Shown in pieces: positions 51,735 through 61,780 of a stretch of 64,000 nt of DNA. This DNA comes from Iris pallida (lineage: Eukaryota > Streptophyta > Magnoliopsida > Asparagales > Iridaceae): positions 7,179,138-7,243,137 of the forward strand of contig JANAVB010033216.1 in NCBI GenBank assembly GCA_029216955.1, given 5' to 3'. Position numbers and translations under genes: made by a program. The notes beneath the pieces are model-generated. The model made no database searches and had not been told where the DNA came from. It saw nothing but the letters and a program-made list of their open reading frames with translations. How positions within the stretch are numbered: position 1 is the first letter of the stretch; each line of letters begins with the position of its first letter.

Positions 51735-51802
51735 GTACGAAATTACAACTCTTTTGTACTCCCCTTTTTTGGTTACTGATGCATATATTATTTTCTTACC
51801 AG
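51735..51802 (+). other. Intron of the E antisense gene (68 bp)
   Basis: GAAG|GTACGA donor and TTTCTTACCAG acceptor; removing it joins GAEHAEG to STSCQTSLHG in frame. Confidence 0.7.
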
Positions 51803-52677
51803 GTTCGACTTCTTGTCAGACATCTCTTCATGGAACGGAAGAGACTCATCAAGCATCCTCCACGACGACCTCCACTGAAGACGACGAGATGGCCCAGGAA
51901 GTCGTGAAAGCTTTCTATTCTGTGCTGAAAGGAAAGCTTCCTGGAGTTTTGAATCGGAATGTCGCCTTTGGCCCTGTGAAGGCTGTTGTCGAATGCCAAG
52001 TGGCGGCCCTTGAGAGCATTACCGGCTATGAAGAGCGGGCTAATGCTCTAAGGAAGGTTCTGAATGATCTGGAGGGTCAGGTGGCCAGATTCCAGGATGC
52101 CAAACAACGGAGCCCGGCATCGCTGTTCCGTACAGAAGATGAGGCTTTGATCATGGCTCTCGTGGAGGAGAAGGCTACTTTCCAGGCAAGGAAGGATGCC
52201 CTCGTTCGAGAGATCAGTGAGTTGGCTGATCAGTATGGGCAGTTCAATGCTGCGAGTGAGGCACGTGCTGATTCGAAGAATAAGCTGGATGCGCAGATTT
52301 CTGAGAAATATAATCACATCGTGCAGATCCAAAGCGAGATAGCTCAACTGGAAGCCAACTTGAGGACAACAACATTTGAGCAGGAGGACTATTTGGTTCA
52401 GGCTGCCATGGCCGCCACCACTTCTGCCAAATTAAAAAAATAGCTGGTAAAGTTGGAGGGGGAGCACATGAATCTGATCCTCTTTCAGGATGAAGCCGTT
52501 CGTCAAGAAGAGGCGCATCGCCGAGCTATCGCGAAGTCTAAAGCCGACATAGCAGCTCTAAGGGATAATATCAATCGACTGTGTATCCCTTAGAATTTTT
52601 GTTTGTAACTGTTTCTTCTAGCTGTCAAGGCTCTTGTATCCCTTTTTTCCCGTCTCTTGATAGACGTTTAAATAAGG

Positions 52678-52683
52678 AATAAA
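52678..52683 (+). terminator. Poly(A) signal of the E antisense gene
   Basis: AATAAA about 85 bp after the last codon, in a T-rich stretch. Confidence 0.55.
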
Positions 52684-52736
52684 GAATCTTTTGGTTTTCA
52701 AAGTTCATGAATGTGGTTTTTTGAAATATTGGAACT

Positions 52737-53097
52737 AGAGGTAATATGGACGTAGTAAGGATATTTCTGGTGGGTATTCCGCTAGGGAATTTGATGTAGA
52801 CTCATTATCCATTTTATATTCAAGTTTTTTTTTGAATATAGATAATAAGTTGGACGAAGCTACTAATAGAGGTAATATGGACGTAATAGCAGAGGATGTT
52901 CTATATCTGACCAAAGGTAATATGGACATGGAAAGATATATAATATTAGGTAGGAGTGGATAATTCAGAGGTAATATGGACGTGGTTATCCTTGATGAAT
53001 GCTTTGCTCAGAGGTTATATGGACATGACAAAACCTTTCTTAATCATTCCACTGAAGAAATAATTATCGAAAAATAATTCAGAGGTAATAGGGACAT
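52737..53097 (+). repeat. Six copies of a 17-bp motif between two convergent genes
   Basis: AGAGGTAATATGGACRT at 52737, 52868, 52913 (first base pair differs), 52967, 53010 (GGTTAT variant) and 53081 (ATAGGG variant), all in the same direction, spacing 131, 45, 54, 43 and 71 bp. The sequence between copies is not repeated, so this is not a tandem repeat. Rest of 52600-53297 has no gene. Confidence 0.92.
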
Positions 53098-53297
53098 GAC
53101 TTGTTTTCATCAAACCGAGTTTGGGCAGAGTCAAAAACGGAAATGATTCTACTGGAGAAATATTTTAGAGGACCTATTATCCAAGGCGTATTCAAGACTC
53201 TTGAAATACGGATAATAGTTAGATAATTTTTGAATCACATAAACATCATACTGTATATTTACATGACTGAACATATGTGAACATTATTTACAAAAGG

Positions 53298-54284
53298 TTA
53301 CACATAATATTTCTTCAGAAACTTGTCGTTGATAGGAATCATGAGCAAGTCACCATCAGGCTTGGTTAGTCGGTACGTACCGTTAGAATACACTGATTCT
53401 ATAACGAAAGGACCTTCCCATTTAGGCTGAAATTTTCTTTTAGTTTTGTGCATCATGACCATTGGTCTTCTCACTGCTAAGACTAGATCACCAACTTGGA
53501 AGATTCTTTCCTTTACCTTTTTATTGAAGGCTCTGGAAAGGCGTGCTTGGTATAGCTCAATGCGCTGTTGAGCTAACAAGCATTTTTCGTTTAGCACTTC
53601 GAGCTCCTGTAGTCGCAGACGGTAGCTTTCTTCGGCAGTCAAGTCACTGGCTAAGGCTACTCGAAGAGAGGGACTCTGGATTTCTAGGGGAAGAACTGCT
53701 TCGCTCCCATAAACCAGAGAGAATGGCGTGCTGCCTGTTGGAGTCCGGACCGTTGTACGATTGGCCCAGAGACATTCGTCGAGCTTCTCATTCCAATTGC
53801 GCTTGTTTGAAGACACGAACTTCTTGAGAAGTTTAATAATGGTTTTATTGAAGGCTTCAGCTAACCCATTAGCCGCTGGATTGTAGGCAATAGAGGCTAC
53901 ATTCTGGATTCGATTCCTATCGCAGAATTGATAGAATGCATGGCTTGCGAATTATGGACCATTATTATAGATGATCCTGCGATGTAGGCCAAAGCGGTAG
54001 ATAACGTGATGTTTGATGAAACTGATCACGTTTGATGCCTTCACTTCGGTGAGCGATATAGCTTCTGCCCATTTGGAGAAGTAATCGATTATGGCTAGGA
54101 TGAACCGATGTCCTCTAGAAGATGGCGGGCTGATTGGGCCTATGTTATCCATGCCCCAGGCTTCAAAAGGCAAAGATACTGCCGTCGGGTGTAGAAACTT
54201 CGAAGGTTGATGAATAAAATCGGCGTGGAACTAACAAGCCCTACACTTCTTTGCATATTCAACAGCATCTGCTATCATCGTGGA
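53298..54284 (-). pseudogene. E: integrase
   Basis: Minus strand: zinc-finger end (AKKCRAC), then the core MPFEAWGMDNIGPISPPSS (first Asp), FILAIIDYFSKWAEAI, and IIYNNGP where the second catalytic Asp is expected but Asn is found. Then a TAA, AYNPAANGLAEAFNKTI (Glu) and NEKLDECLWANRTT, TPFSLVYGSEAVLPLEI, VGDLVLAVRRPM, KFQPKWEGPFVIESV as C-terminal region; ends at TAA (53298). No chromodomain, as in the Tat group. Stops at about 53948, 54228 and 54282 and the lost Asp mean it cannot integrate DNA. Confidence 0.93.
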
Positions 54285-55106
54285 CTAATAATAACCCATT
54301 CGTCTGAGGCAATCTTGTAATTTGGGGCCTGGTTGATGTGTGCCACAAACTCCGTCGTGAGCCTCCCGGAGTACATGTTTGGCTTCTGTGTCTGATAAAC
54401 ATCGTAACAGTAGCCCGTCGTAAGAGCGTCGGTACAGAATCTTGGTAGCTGTGTCGTAGTAAAATTCGAGGGATCGCCTTTGGATGGACACTGCTTCCTT
54501 TGGGTCCTCAGGGAGGATTCTATAGACGACGTAGTCTATGAAAGAAAATCTCAAGTCTTTAATGTCGATGTTTGTTTCCATTGTGTAACCGTGATGAATA
54601 TGCAAGGCATCTTTTACACAGAATAGTTCTCGACCAGACACTGTCATCGACTGTTGAGTATTGGTAGGAACGGTCAGGGAAGCGGCCAGGCCGGCTAAAG
54701 CGTCTGCTTCTATATTCTGTAGTCGAGGCACGTGCTCGATGAAGAATCCAGTAAAAGTAGATGCCAACTCGATTGTCTTTTTGTGATAGGGGATGAGATC
54801 TTCGTGACGAACTTCATAATTCCCTCGGACCTGACTAACTATTAGCTTAGAATCGTCATAAGCTTCTAGATAGTCAACTTCCAGTTGTTTTGCCAGTTGT
54901 AGGCCGATTAATAGATCATTATATTCGGCCACGTTGTTGGTGCAGGTTTTCATGAGAGAATATGCACGCTGTATAACCAGATGGTCGGGTGACACAAGCA
55001 CGATACCTACTCCGGCCATGATATTTCCTTTAGGTCCTGTTCTTGATGCACTGTCAAAGAACATTCGCCAAATGGAGATTTCTTCAGTTGCGCTGTTAGA
55101 CTCCAC
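54285..55106 (-). pseudogene. E: archaeal-type RNase H (aRNH) and integrase zinc-finger start
   Basis: 273 open codons. Acidic residues in the order of aRNH: WRMFFDSASRTGPKGNIMAG (D), TNNVAEYNDLLIGLQLAK (E), YLEAYDDSKLIVSQVRG (D), RLQNIEADALAGLAAS (D). After a spacer, EAKHVLREAHDGVCGTHQPG gives the His pair of the integrase HHCC finger. A second RNase H of this type, placed after the normal one, is a known acquisition of Tat-group elements and is thought to degrade RNA in RNA-DNA hybrids. This stretch keeps all four acidic positions. Confidence 0.93.
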
Positions 55107-55657
55107 GGTTTGGAAGATTCTGGGACCGAATGAGCTGCTAGAAAATCAGCTAACGCTTGGCCGTTTACTGCCTTCTGAGGAACGAACAACATATCATATG
55201 GAGTCAACAGCATTGCCCATGTAGCTAAACGAGAATTGAGAGAACCCGGTTTAGTCATGAGTATTCTGAGAGGATTGACTTTAGATATGATGTGGATAGT
55301 CTGCCCAGACATATAGTGGCGTGTCTTCTAGATAGCAAATACCAGTGCAAGGCATTTTTTTTCCATATATGTGTATCTGTGCTCGGCACCCACCATTGTG
55401 CGGCTGAGGTATTAGATTGCCTGTTCATTGCCGTCTTCATTCTTCTGGGCCAATAGGGCACCGAGGGAATGGTCCATAGCACGGACATATAGTAAGAAGG
55501 GCTTCTCCATTATTGGAGCCACCAAAACTCGGAGGCTTATGTGATACTTCTTGATGTCGTCAAATGCGCGTTGACATTGTTCAGTCCAAACGAAAGATAC
55601 ACCTTTCTTCATGAGCTGAGTAAATGGTTGACACATTCCAGAAAGGTTCGAAATGAA
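55107..55657 (-). pseudogene. E: original gypsy RNase H domain
   Basis: FVWTEQCQRAFDDIKKY, PFLLYVRAMDHSLGALLAQK, YLSRTMVGAEHRYTYMEKKC, LALVFAI, KTRHYMSGQTIHIISKVNPL, RLATWAMLLTPYDM and VNGQALADFLAAH are in the expected order. Stops at 55414 and 55332. The first active-site region (YVRAMD) is unlike the TDAS of active gypsy RNases H, consistent with replacement by the downstream aRNH. Confidence 0.88.
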
Positions 55658-56653
55658 TCATCTGATGTAGGCCAGCCTTCCTTGAAGTCCACGTAGCTCT
55701 TTGAGGTTTCTTGGGGAATGCATATCGAGGATAGCCTTCACTTTCTCCGGGTCAAGATGTATACCTTTTGAAGTGATGACGAAACCAAAGAACTTTCCAC
55801 TGGAGACTCTCAGAAAAGAATTGGTTGGATTCATCTTGAGTTGGTGTGCACGCATTAGTTCGAACACCGTTCTCAAATCTTGGAGGTGGTTGCCCTTGAG
55901 ACGGCTTTTAACTACGATATCATCTACGTAGCATTCAACTGTTTTGTGCAAATGATCACGAAAAATTGTGTTCATAGATCGCTGGTATGTCGCCCCTGTA
56001 TTTTTTAAACCAAAGGGCATCACCGTATAGCAGTATACCCCCAACGGTGTTCGAAAAGATGTGTGTTTTTCGTTGTCAGGGAACATCTTGATCTGGTTGT
56101 AGCCTGAGAACCCATTCATGAAGGACATCCGCTCGAAGCCGTAAGTATTATCGATCATTACGTCGGTGATCTGTAGAGGGAACTCATGTTTCAGGCATGC
56201 AGAGTTCAAATCACGGTAATCGATATAATCTCAAACTTTAGCATTCTTTTTCATGACTGTCACGATGTTAGCGACCCAGTCAGGGTGTTATTCTTCGTGA
56301 ATGAATCCACTTGCAATAAGCTTTTTGACTTCATTCTCGATAGCCTCCATAATATCTGGTCAGAATCGTCGTTGCTGCTGCTTCACTGGCTTAGCTTTAG
56401 ACGAGATATTTAGGTGGTGCATAGCAACTTTAGGGTCCAGGCCTGGCATGTCTTCATAGCTCTATGCAAAGACATCAATGTATTCTCTTATAAGTTGTAT
56501 AAGAGATTGTCGTTCATCGCCAGACAGACTTTTGCTGATGAAGATTGGTTTAAGAGATGATTCATCTCCTAAATTGATTTGGACGACTTCGTCTTCGGTA
56601 GGTGGTTCACGTTGTTCGAAACGCAACTCCCACCTGGTATCCATCTTTTGAGC
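55658..56653 (-). pseudogene. E: reverse transcriptase
   Basis: ISKSLSGDERQSLIQLIREY, DMPGLDPKVAMHHLNI, KKLIASGFIHEE, DYRDLNSACLKHEFPL, MSFMNGFSGYNQIKM, TPLGVYCYTVMPFGLKNTGA, the catalytic YVDDIVVKS (about 55920), FGFVITSKGIHLDPEKVKAI and LKELRGLQGRLAYIR. All landmarks of a Ty3/gypsy RT are there. In-frame stops: 56463 (TAG), 56359 (TGA), 56291 (TAA), 56229 (TGA), 55657 (TGA). The YVDD core itself lies in a 183-codon open stretch. Confidence 0.94.
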
Positions 56654-58367
56654 CTATTGTTCAAGCTCGATCGATTGGACATCGTCTGTAATTTCGTCAA
56701 CTGACACCATGTTGACAGACAAAGTTGCTTTGAATATGTCTCCAACGTTGGAGTCTGAATCCCAGAGGCAGGAATCAGAAGAATGTGAACAATGATCTAC
56801 TTCGATGTCTAATCTTTCAGGAGTTGTTAGAGGAGTGACATAACCCAAAACAATGTCGTTTTGTTGATAGTAGTTCTCGGGTTTGTCGGGAGGAGCAAAA
56901 TGACGTATTGGCAACCGTCATCCCCGACCGTAGTTTAGCCTCTGGTCACTTTTAATATCATATCCCATGTTCTGGATGATATTCTTGGCCGGCCAACTAT
57001 ATCGAAAGAGTTACATTTTTTCAGAGTCATAGGCAGCTTCGATGTTGTTATTAGGTGAAGTAGAGTCCAGAACGAACTTTCTTTCACCAATTATTCGACC
57101 GAAGATGATTAATTCTTCACCCTTCTTTCTAGCTGGAACGATGAAGTAGTGGATATCTTCTGGCTAGACTTTTTCTCGCAGATGAGGCGTCGTGACTGGC
57201 ATACAGAGGTGTAGACCTACGCCGTTCTCTAGAGCGTATATCGTATCTACATACTAGTTTACAGATTGGTAGATATCGGAGTAATTCAAAGATAAATCTT
57301 TACTAAAAAAATATGCAAGTTCTTTTTCAAGGATAACATCATCCACTGAAGGTACATTATTATGAGTATTGATATACTCATTGAGAGGATCATTATCTGG
57401 AATATGAGCCACAGTCTTGGCTAAGTTCACCACATAGGATAACTCTTCAGGATTGTGAGGATAGACTTCAGCAGGCTCCACCCGAGGTGTCTTGCGGAGA
57501 GTGATGGTCAATGGTTTGACCTTATCAGGATTCTTCTTTTTAACCCAGATTGTGAGAGGCTTTGTAGTACTTTTTGGGGTAGTACGTCTTTTGATTCGGA
57601 TAATCAGGAGACCATCATTAGTGGATGAACTTGCTTCAGCTTCGTTGTCGTCACTCTTGGAGGGCTGAGATTGGTAAAGTACCGAATCTCCATAGTAGGC
57701 TTCAATGTCCTTAAAAAGATCGACATCGGCAAACTCCATCTTCACGACGCCATTACTGTTGACGTACTTGAAGCACTGGTAAAGTATGGAAGGAACAATC
57801 ATGTTCTCGTGTATCCACGGACGTCCCAACAAGACGTTATAGGATACATTAGCGTCGATTACATATCAAGAAACCTCCGTTCGGAGATCACCAATCTGGC
57901 ACTTGAGACGGATCTTTTCCAGCGGGTGGCTTCTTCCAGCATTGAAAGCCATTATAGTTGTATTGGTTGCAGATAGCTAGTGCAGAGGGATCCCTAAAAT
58001 TTGAAGCAAACTTCTAGGAATGATGCTGAGGGAGAGAACCTGGATCGATGTGTATCCGATCCACCTTAATCGCCCCGATATACCCTATATAGTACAAAGG
58101 TCTATCATGACGATTATTTTTGAGTAGCATGTCCTCCTGTGAAAAGGTGATATTGGGCACCACTTCCATAGTACTGTGGCAGTGGGGATAGGAGACAGGG
58201 TCTTTAGCAAGGGCTTTGACTTCAGCAAGATAAGAGTCGGCATGTAGTAATGCCTCACTTAAGGCCTTTCGCATTTCTTTGGAGAGTCGCAATAGATCAA
58301 ACAGAGACAACCTGGCATGTGTATTGGCCAGCTGTGCCAGTATGTCAAAGTTGTAAGGCCGATCCAT
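56654..58367 (-). pseudogene. E: protease and linker to RT
   Basis: PYNFDILAQLANTHARLSLF, YPHCHSTMEVVPNITFSQED, AIKVDRIHIDPGS then a frameshift at about 58035. After it come IRLKCQIGDL, VLLGRPWIHENM and MEFADVDLFKDIEAYYGD, a charged linker (57254-57832), IHYFIVPARKKGEELIIFGR and RHFAPPDKPENYY, LGYVTPLTTPERLDIEVDH. Retropepsin active site appears as D-P-G. Stops at 57868, 57251, 57169, 57012, 56915 and 56653. The linker has no known fold. Confidence 0.85.
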
Positions 58368-58457
58368 GCCTTCGGGATTTGGCGCCTTCAGAAACTTGTC
58401 AAATTGCGTCTCCTTCTGCTTGGCTTTGTCGGTAGTTGAAGGCTTAGACGGACCGGC

Positions 58458-58885
58458 TTATGAACTTGTGGGGGCAACAGGAGCTTGAGAAGGTACTGCT
58501 TTTTCTTGTGCAGGGTCATAAGTTCGTAGGTAAGCCTTCCCAGATCGCGTCTCGCCAGATAGAGCTTCGTAAATGGGAGAAGACACCATATGACATGATT
58601 TGTATTTCTTATCCCGCTTTACTTTGGGAGATACCACCCCTGCGTCATTTCTTGCACAAGGTCCGGATAGACCCACATGATCTCACCATGTTCAGTCGTA
58701 AGTGGCACCAAGGTTGAGTTACGAGCTGGCGGCAGGTTGACGACTTCCATTATTGCCTTAGGGATCGGGACTACGCCGTCTGGGACTTCTGTGGGAAGAA
58801 AGTCACCAAATTGAAGAGAGATCATGTTAGAAGATACGACCTTGTCTTCAGCTTCGAGTTTGATCACTTGGCTGTCGATAAGCTG
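58458..58885 (-). pseudogene. E: gag-protease linker
   Basis: After the gag stop (TAA, 58883-58885) the frame continues IKLEAEDKVV, LPTEVPDGVVPIPKAIMEV, VNLPPARNSTLVPL, HGEIMWVYPDLVQE, then shifts frame near 58640 to KYKSCHMVSSPIYEALSGE. The same order (GVVPIPKA, NLPPARDNT, GEVMWVH, KTCRMVSSSTKD) is in B, so it is an old part of the polyprotein. Confidence 0.75.
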
Positions 58886-60343
58886 TTATATCTTCTTCTT
58901 CAGGACGATGCAATCCTTGGTAGAGTGGTTCACGTACTGATAATAAAGACAGTACTGGGGATCGTTGAGTTTGTTCGCCTCTGTAGGACGTCGTGGTGGA
59001 GGCAACGTTAGTTTATTACCCTTTGTCAATGTGTGAAAAATGGTAATAACATCGTCTTCGTCAAAGAAGAAAGTCTTCTTAGGTTTGTCAGAGGCGCCCT
59101 GAGAATTGGAAGCTCCCTTGGAAGTGTCGACCTTCAAGACTTCTTTCCTTTTACCCCTACGGACAGGGATAGTTTGAGGATGGTTGCCTTTGTCTTCAGA
59201 TTTGGATGTTTTCAACCCTAGTAATTCCAGATTAGGGACGTCGTTTTCAGCAGCATTAGCGGCCCCAATAAAAGTGGGCCATGTATCATACTTATGTATA
59301 CCCAGACAGAACTTCACTGTAGGAAGGAAGTTATGTCGACAAGTATCCATAAGTTCTGAGTCTGGTATACCGAAGGGCATCTTCAACACTAGCCGCCTGA
59401 AGCATTCGATGAAAGCAATGACAGACTCAGTCCTCCTTTGCTTATTCTCGATGAGGGTGGACATACTAACATACATGCCACTCTCGTAAAACTTGTTGAG
59501 GAATAACCTCTCCAAGTCTTTAAATGAATTGATACAACCGTCAGGCAGACTGCAGAACCATTCAAAAGCTACCCCCTGCAAGGTGCTAATAAACAATTTT
59601 GACAAGAATGGATCATCCCTGGGTAAGTGTAGAGTCTGCGTGTTGAAGTATGTCATGTGTTGACGAGAAGAAGTCATCCCGTCAAATGAATTTAACGTCA
59701 GCGACTTGTAGTTAGGAGGGCAAGTAGCATTCTCCCATTCAGAAGGATATGGTTGAGATATCCCCATCTTCTGAAGCTTGTCTTTGTGTGAGATGGTATC
59801 GAGACGGGCAACAAGAGAATTGATTGCATCTTGTTGATTGAGTAGGTGTTGAGAAACGTCTGTTGTACGGTTGTCAGGCGTCATTGGTGAAGGACCACCC
59901 CCAGCATTTGCAAGATTTAGAGGAGGCACAACAGAATGATACTCCTTCTGTAGTGAAGGAGGGTTGTTGCTATGAGCCGGACCAACGTGAGCCGAGACAT
60001 TTTGTTGAGGTGGAGGAACAGCCCCAGCAGCTTGGATCGCCATGATACTGGTAAGCATATCAGTGATCTTAGCAAAGGCTGTTTTAAGGCCCTCTAGCCG
60101 TTTGTTTGTCTGATCACTATCTTTTTCAGGTACTTCTCTGTCTGCCATGTATGTAGATACCATACGAGGATGAACAGTGGAAACAGTACAACTTGTGCTG
60201 ATACTGTCTGTCTCTGAGTTGACAAGTCCCTCATATTCAGGTAGGGAAGGTAGATAGTCGCCATCAGACTCGGAGAGATCATCGTCATCTGGAATGCTAC
60301 CCCCAGTGTGAAGGTCATCTGCTTTAGACTTTGAGGGAATACA
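58886..60343 (-). CDS. E: gag (main part), open reading frame intact
   Basis: Open over the whole length. The first Met often chosen (60163, MVSTYMADREVPEK) is internal: the frame is open 60 codons further, to the J insertion at 60343. An acidic stretch (IPDDDDLSESDGDY) is followed by a coiled-coil-like part (KRLEGLKTAFAKITDMLTSI), PPPQQNVSAHV and the Retrotrans_gag-type domain: MTYFNTQTLHLPRDD, TLQGVAFEWFCSLPDGC, SFKDLERLFLNKFYESGMYV, CFRRLVLKMPFG, MDTCRHNFLPTVKF. It ends with a zinc-knuckle-like YCLYYQYVNHSTKDC and KKKI. Gag would form particles and bind element RNA. J separates it from its N-terminal part, so the present gene is broken by insertion only. Confidence 0.9.
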   Translation of the reverse strand, partial: CIPSKSKADDLHTGGSIPDDDDLSESDGDYLPSLPEYEGLVNSETDSISTSCTVSTVHPRMVSTYMADREVPEKDSDQTNKRLEGLKTAFAKITDMLTSIMAIQAAGAVPPPQQNVSAHVGPAHSNNPPSLQKEYHSVVPPLNLANAGGGPSPMTPDNRTTDVSQHLLNQQDAINSLVARLDTISHKDKLQKMGISQPYPSEWENATCPPNYKSLTLNSFDGMTSSRQHMTYFNTQTLHLPRDDPFLSKLFISTLQGVAFEWFCSLPDGCINSFKDLERLFLNKFYESGMYVSMSTLIENKQRRTESVIAFIECFRRLVLKMPFGIPDSELMDTCRHNFLPTVKFCLGIHKYDTWPTFIGAANAAENDVPNLELLGLKTSKSEDKGNHPQTIPVRRGKRKEVLKVDTSKGASNSQGASDKPKKTFFFDEDDVITIFHTLTKGNKLTLPPPRRPTEANKLNDPQYCLYYQYVNHSTKDCIVLKKKI

Positions 60344-60379
60344 ACCCCTGTAGAAGCATGAAAAATACTAAAGGAAATG

Positions 60380-61050
60380 ATTCATGCGGCCAGGAAAGAC
60401 CCATGCGGCTCAGAGAACTCATGCGGCTCAGGAAATCATACGGCATAAGGAGCTATGCGGCCCAAGGCATTCCATGCGGCTCAGAGGACACGTGGCCTGA
60501 TAGTGCTCTCCTCCGACCCATGCTGCATTAATTGATATGACGGCTGACCCCTCTGAAAAGTTGACAGCCCTGACACAAAGGCAGGTAATTATGACTCTGT
60601 CATAATGATGAATCTCTAGGGAAAAGGAAAGAAATCTCTGACACAAATCCCCTGAGAGCCACAAAAATGCCATGTGGCCTTGCCACGTGGGCATTTGTAT
60701 GCAGCTCGCTCCTCATGCGGCTCAGAATAAATCCTATACGGCTTAGACCATAGAAGCCTCACGCGGCTCGAGCAAAGGACTTCCTATGCGGCTCAGAGTG
60801 AATCCATCCTATGCGGCTCAGGCCATAAAAGCCTCATGCGGCTCGAGCGAGGACTTCTCATACGGTTCAAGAGGATCATGTCTATGCGGCCCAAGCGGAT
60901 ATATACCTATGCGGCCCACAAGGATTACTCCTCTGTGGTTAGAGGACTCCAGTGAGGACCACTGCCCACGCAGCCCTGACACGTGGGCTTAACCATATGC
61001 GGCTCACATTCATATGCGGCTCACATACATATGCGTCTCACTAGTCATAC
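60380..61050 (+). repeat. ATGCGGCTCA motif array in J
   Basis: About 20 copies of ATGCGGCTCA or close variants (ATACGG, ATGCGGCCCA), unevenly spaced, mostly one orientation, with unrelated DNA between, all upstream of J's TATA box (U3). Confidence 0.9.
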
Positions 61051-61375
61051 GGTCCAGACCCCCCCAGCAGCTCCTAGGACACGTGTCCTAAATCGATTAA
61101 ATCCTCAGATTTGCTGCCATTAAAGATTGGGTCAAATCCCAATAATCTGGAACACGTGGCAGAAGAATAGATCTAATTTATTCGCATATATCAGAAGATC
61201 AGTATAAGGAAGATTTATTCCAATCAGCATTAATTGCTCATGGAATTTGGTATAATCTATACCTAATGGCCCAGATTCATCATAATCAAGATGAATGGCC
61301 TAGATTGACCAATCCCCAAGCCGCCGCCATCTCTGAAAGATAATCATTGGCAACCCTAATGATCATACCCCACTA

Positions 61376-61385
61376 TTATAAATAG
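61376..61385 (+). promoter_or_regulatory. TATA box of J
   Basis: TTATAAATAG; poly(A) signal AATAAA follows 260 bp later (61646), setting the R region between. Confidence 0.7.
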
Positions 61386-61780
61386 CAAGGTGCCATTCCC
61401 TTGTAAAGATATACAATTTCAGAGAGAAAAATACGCATATACAGAGAGACTCCCCAATAGTCAGAGAAAAGAATACACAGAGAGAGAGAGAAGCCAGAAG
61501 AGCAACGGAGGAGTAAGAAGAGCATTTCTTCGTCAACGCCAACCATCTTTTCACAAGGAAACAAGGCTGCATACCGATCGTCCAAGGAGTAAGGCAGGGC
61601 TACCGTCGCCTTCCCGAGCCTCTATCGTCATGCCCCAGAATCTAAAATAAACAATTATACTTAGACTGATGTACCTAGGTTTTCGTCCCTAGGCTTTTTT
61701 TGTACAAGCGAATTTGTAACGTGAAGTAAAAGTTCGGTCCTCCGATAATTGTTCTGTTCTTTTATATTTCATGGCAAACA

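Larger units (their letters stand above)
48076..52593 (+). pseudogene. Antisense gene of E: plant-mobile-domain protein with coiled coil
   Basis: Exon 1 starts MSPKAAKRSAKG; exon 2 (from 48535) reads MFVPELGGIPFGSVCHVLG, FFLFGDSIGFEDN, PLSAFADLAVRRQMKWDLTP. A 407-codon open stretch (49215-50435) holds the PMD core: YGIKVNWPVFVSLAELYNHH, EMGLALHEIQAISKLPWG, AVLAAFLMIWLRDCIVPGG, IKMAFGCQLALLLAMV, FPFHYLMGRLVLHCPRL and the typical end PYLPSRFVRQFGYSQ. Next come a basic NLS-like PRPKRKKVVVSRGRKK (50840), an acidic/Pro-rich linker, two introns and a long coiled coil (51890-52590: GYEERANALRKVLNDLEGQV, VEEKATFQARKDALVREI). About 1,300 codons. Stops at 48687, 49050, 49174, 50438, 50608, 50936, 51540 and 52441 and frameshifts near 48110 and 51243. 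Nuclear chromatin-associated role inferred from MAIN/MAIL1 relatives; no function proven. Confidence 0.8.
60349..61780 (+). mobile_element. Solo LTR J (Tat-like) inside E
   Basis: Starts TGTAGAAGCATGAAAAAT (as E's own LTR does on the minus strand), ends TGGCAAACA; 1432 bp, TSD ACCCC exact (60344-60348, 61781-61785). TATA TTATAAATAG at 61376-61385, AATAAA at 61646-61651. Plus orientation. Different family from E: only the terminal ~18 bp agree. Confidence 0.95.
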
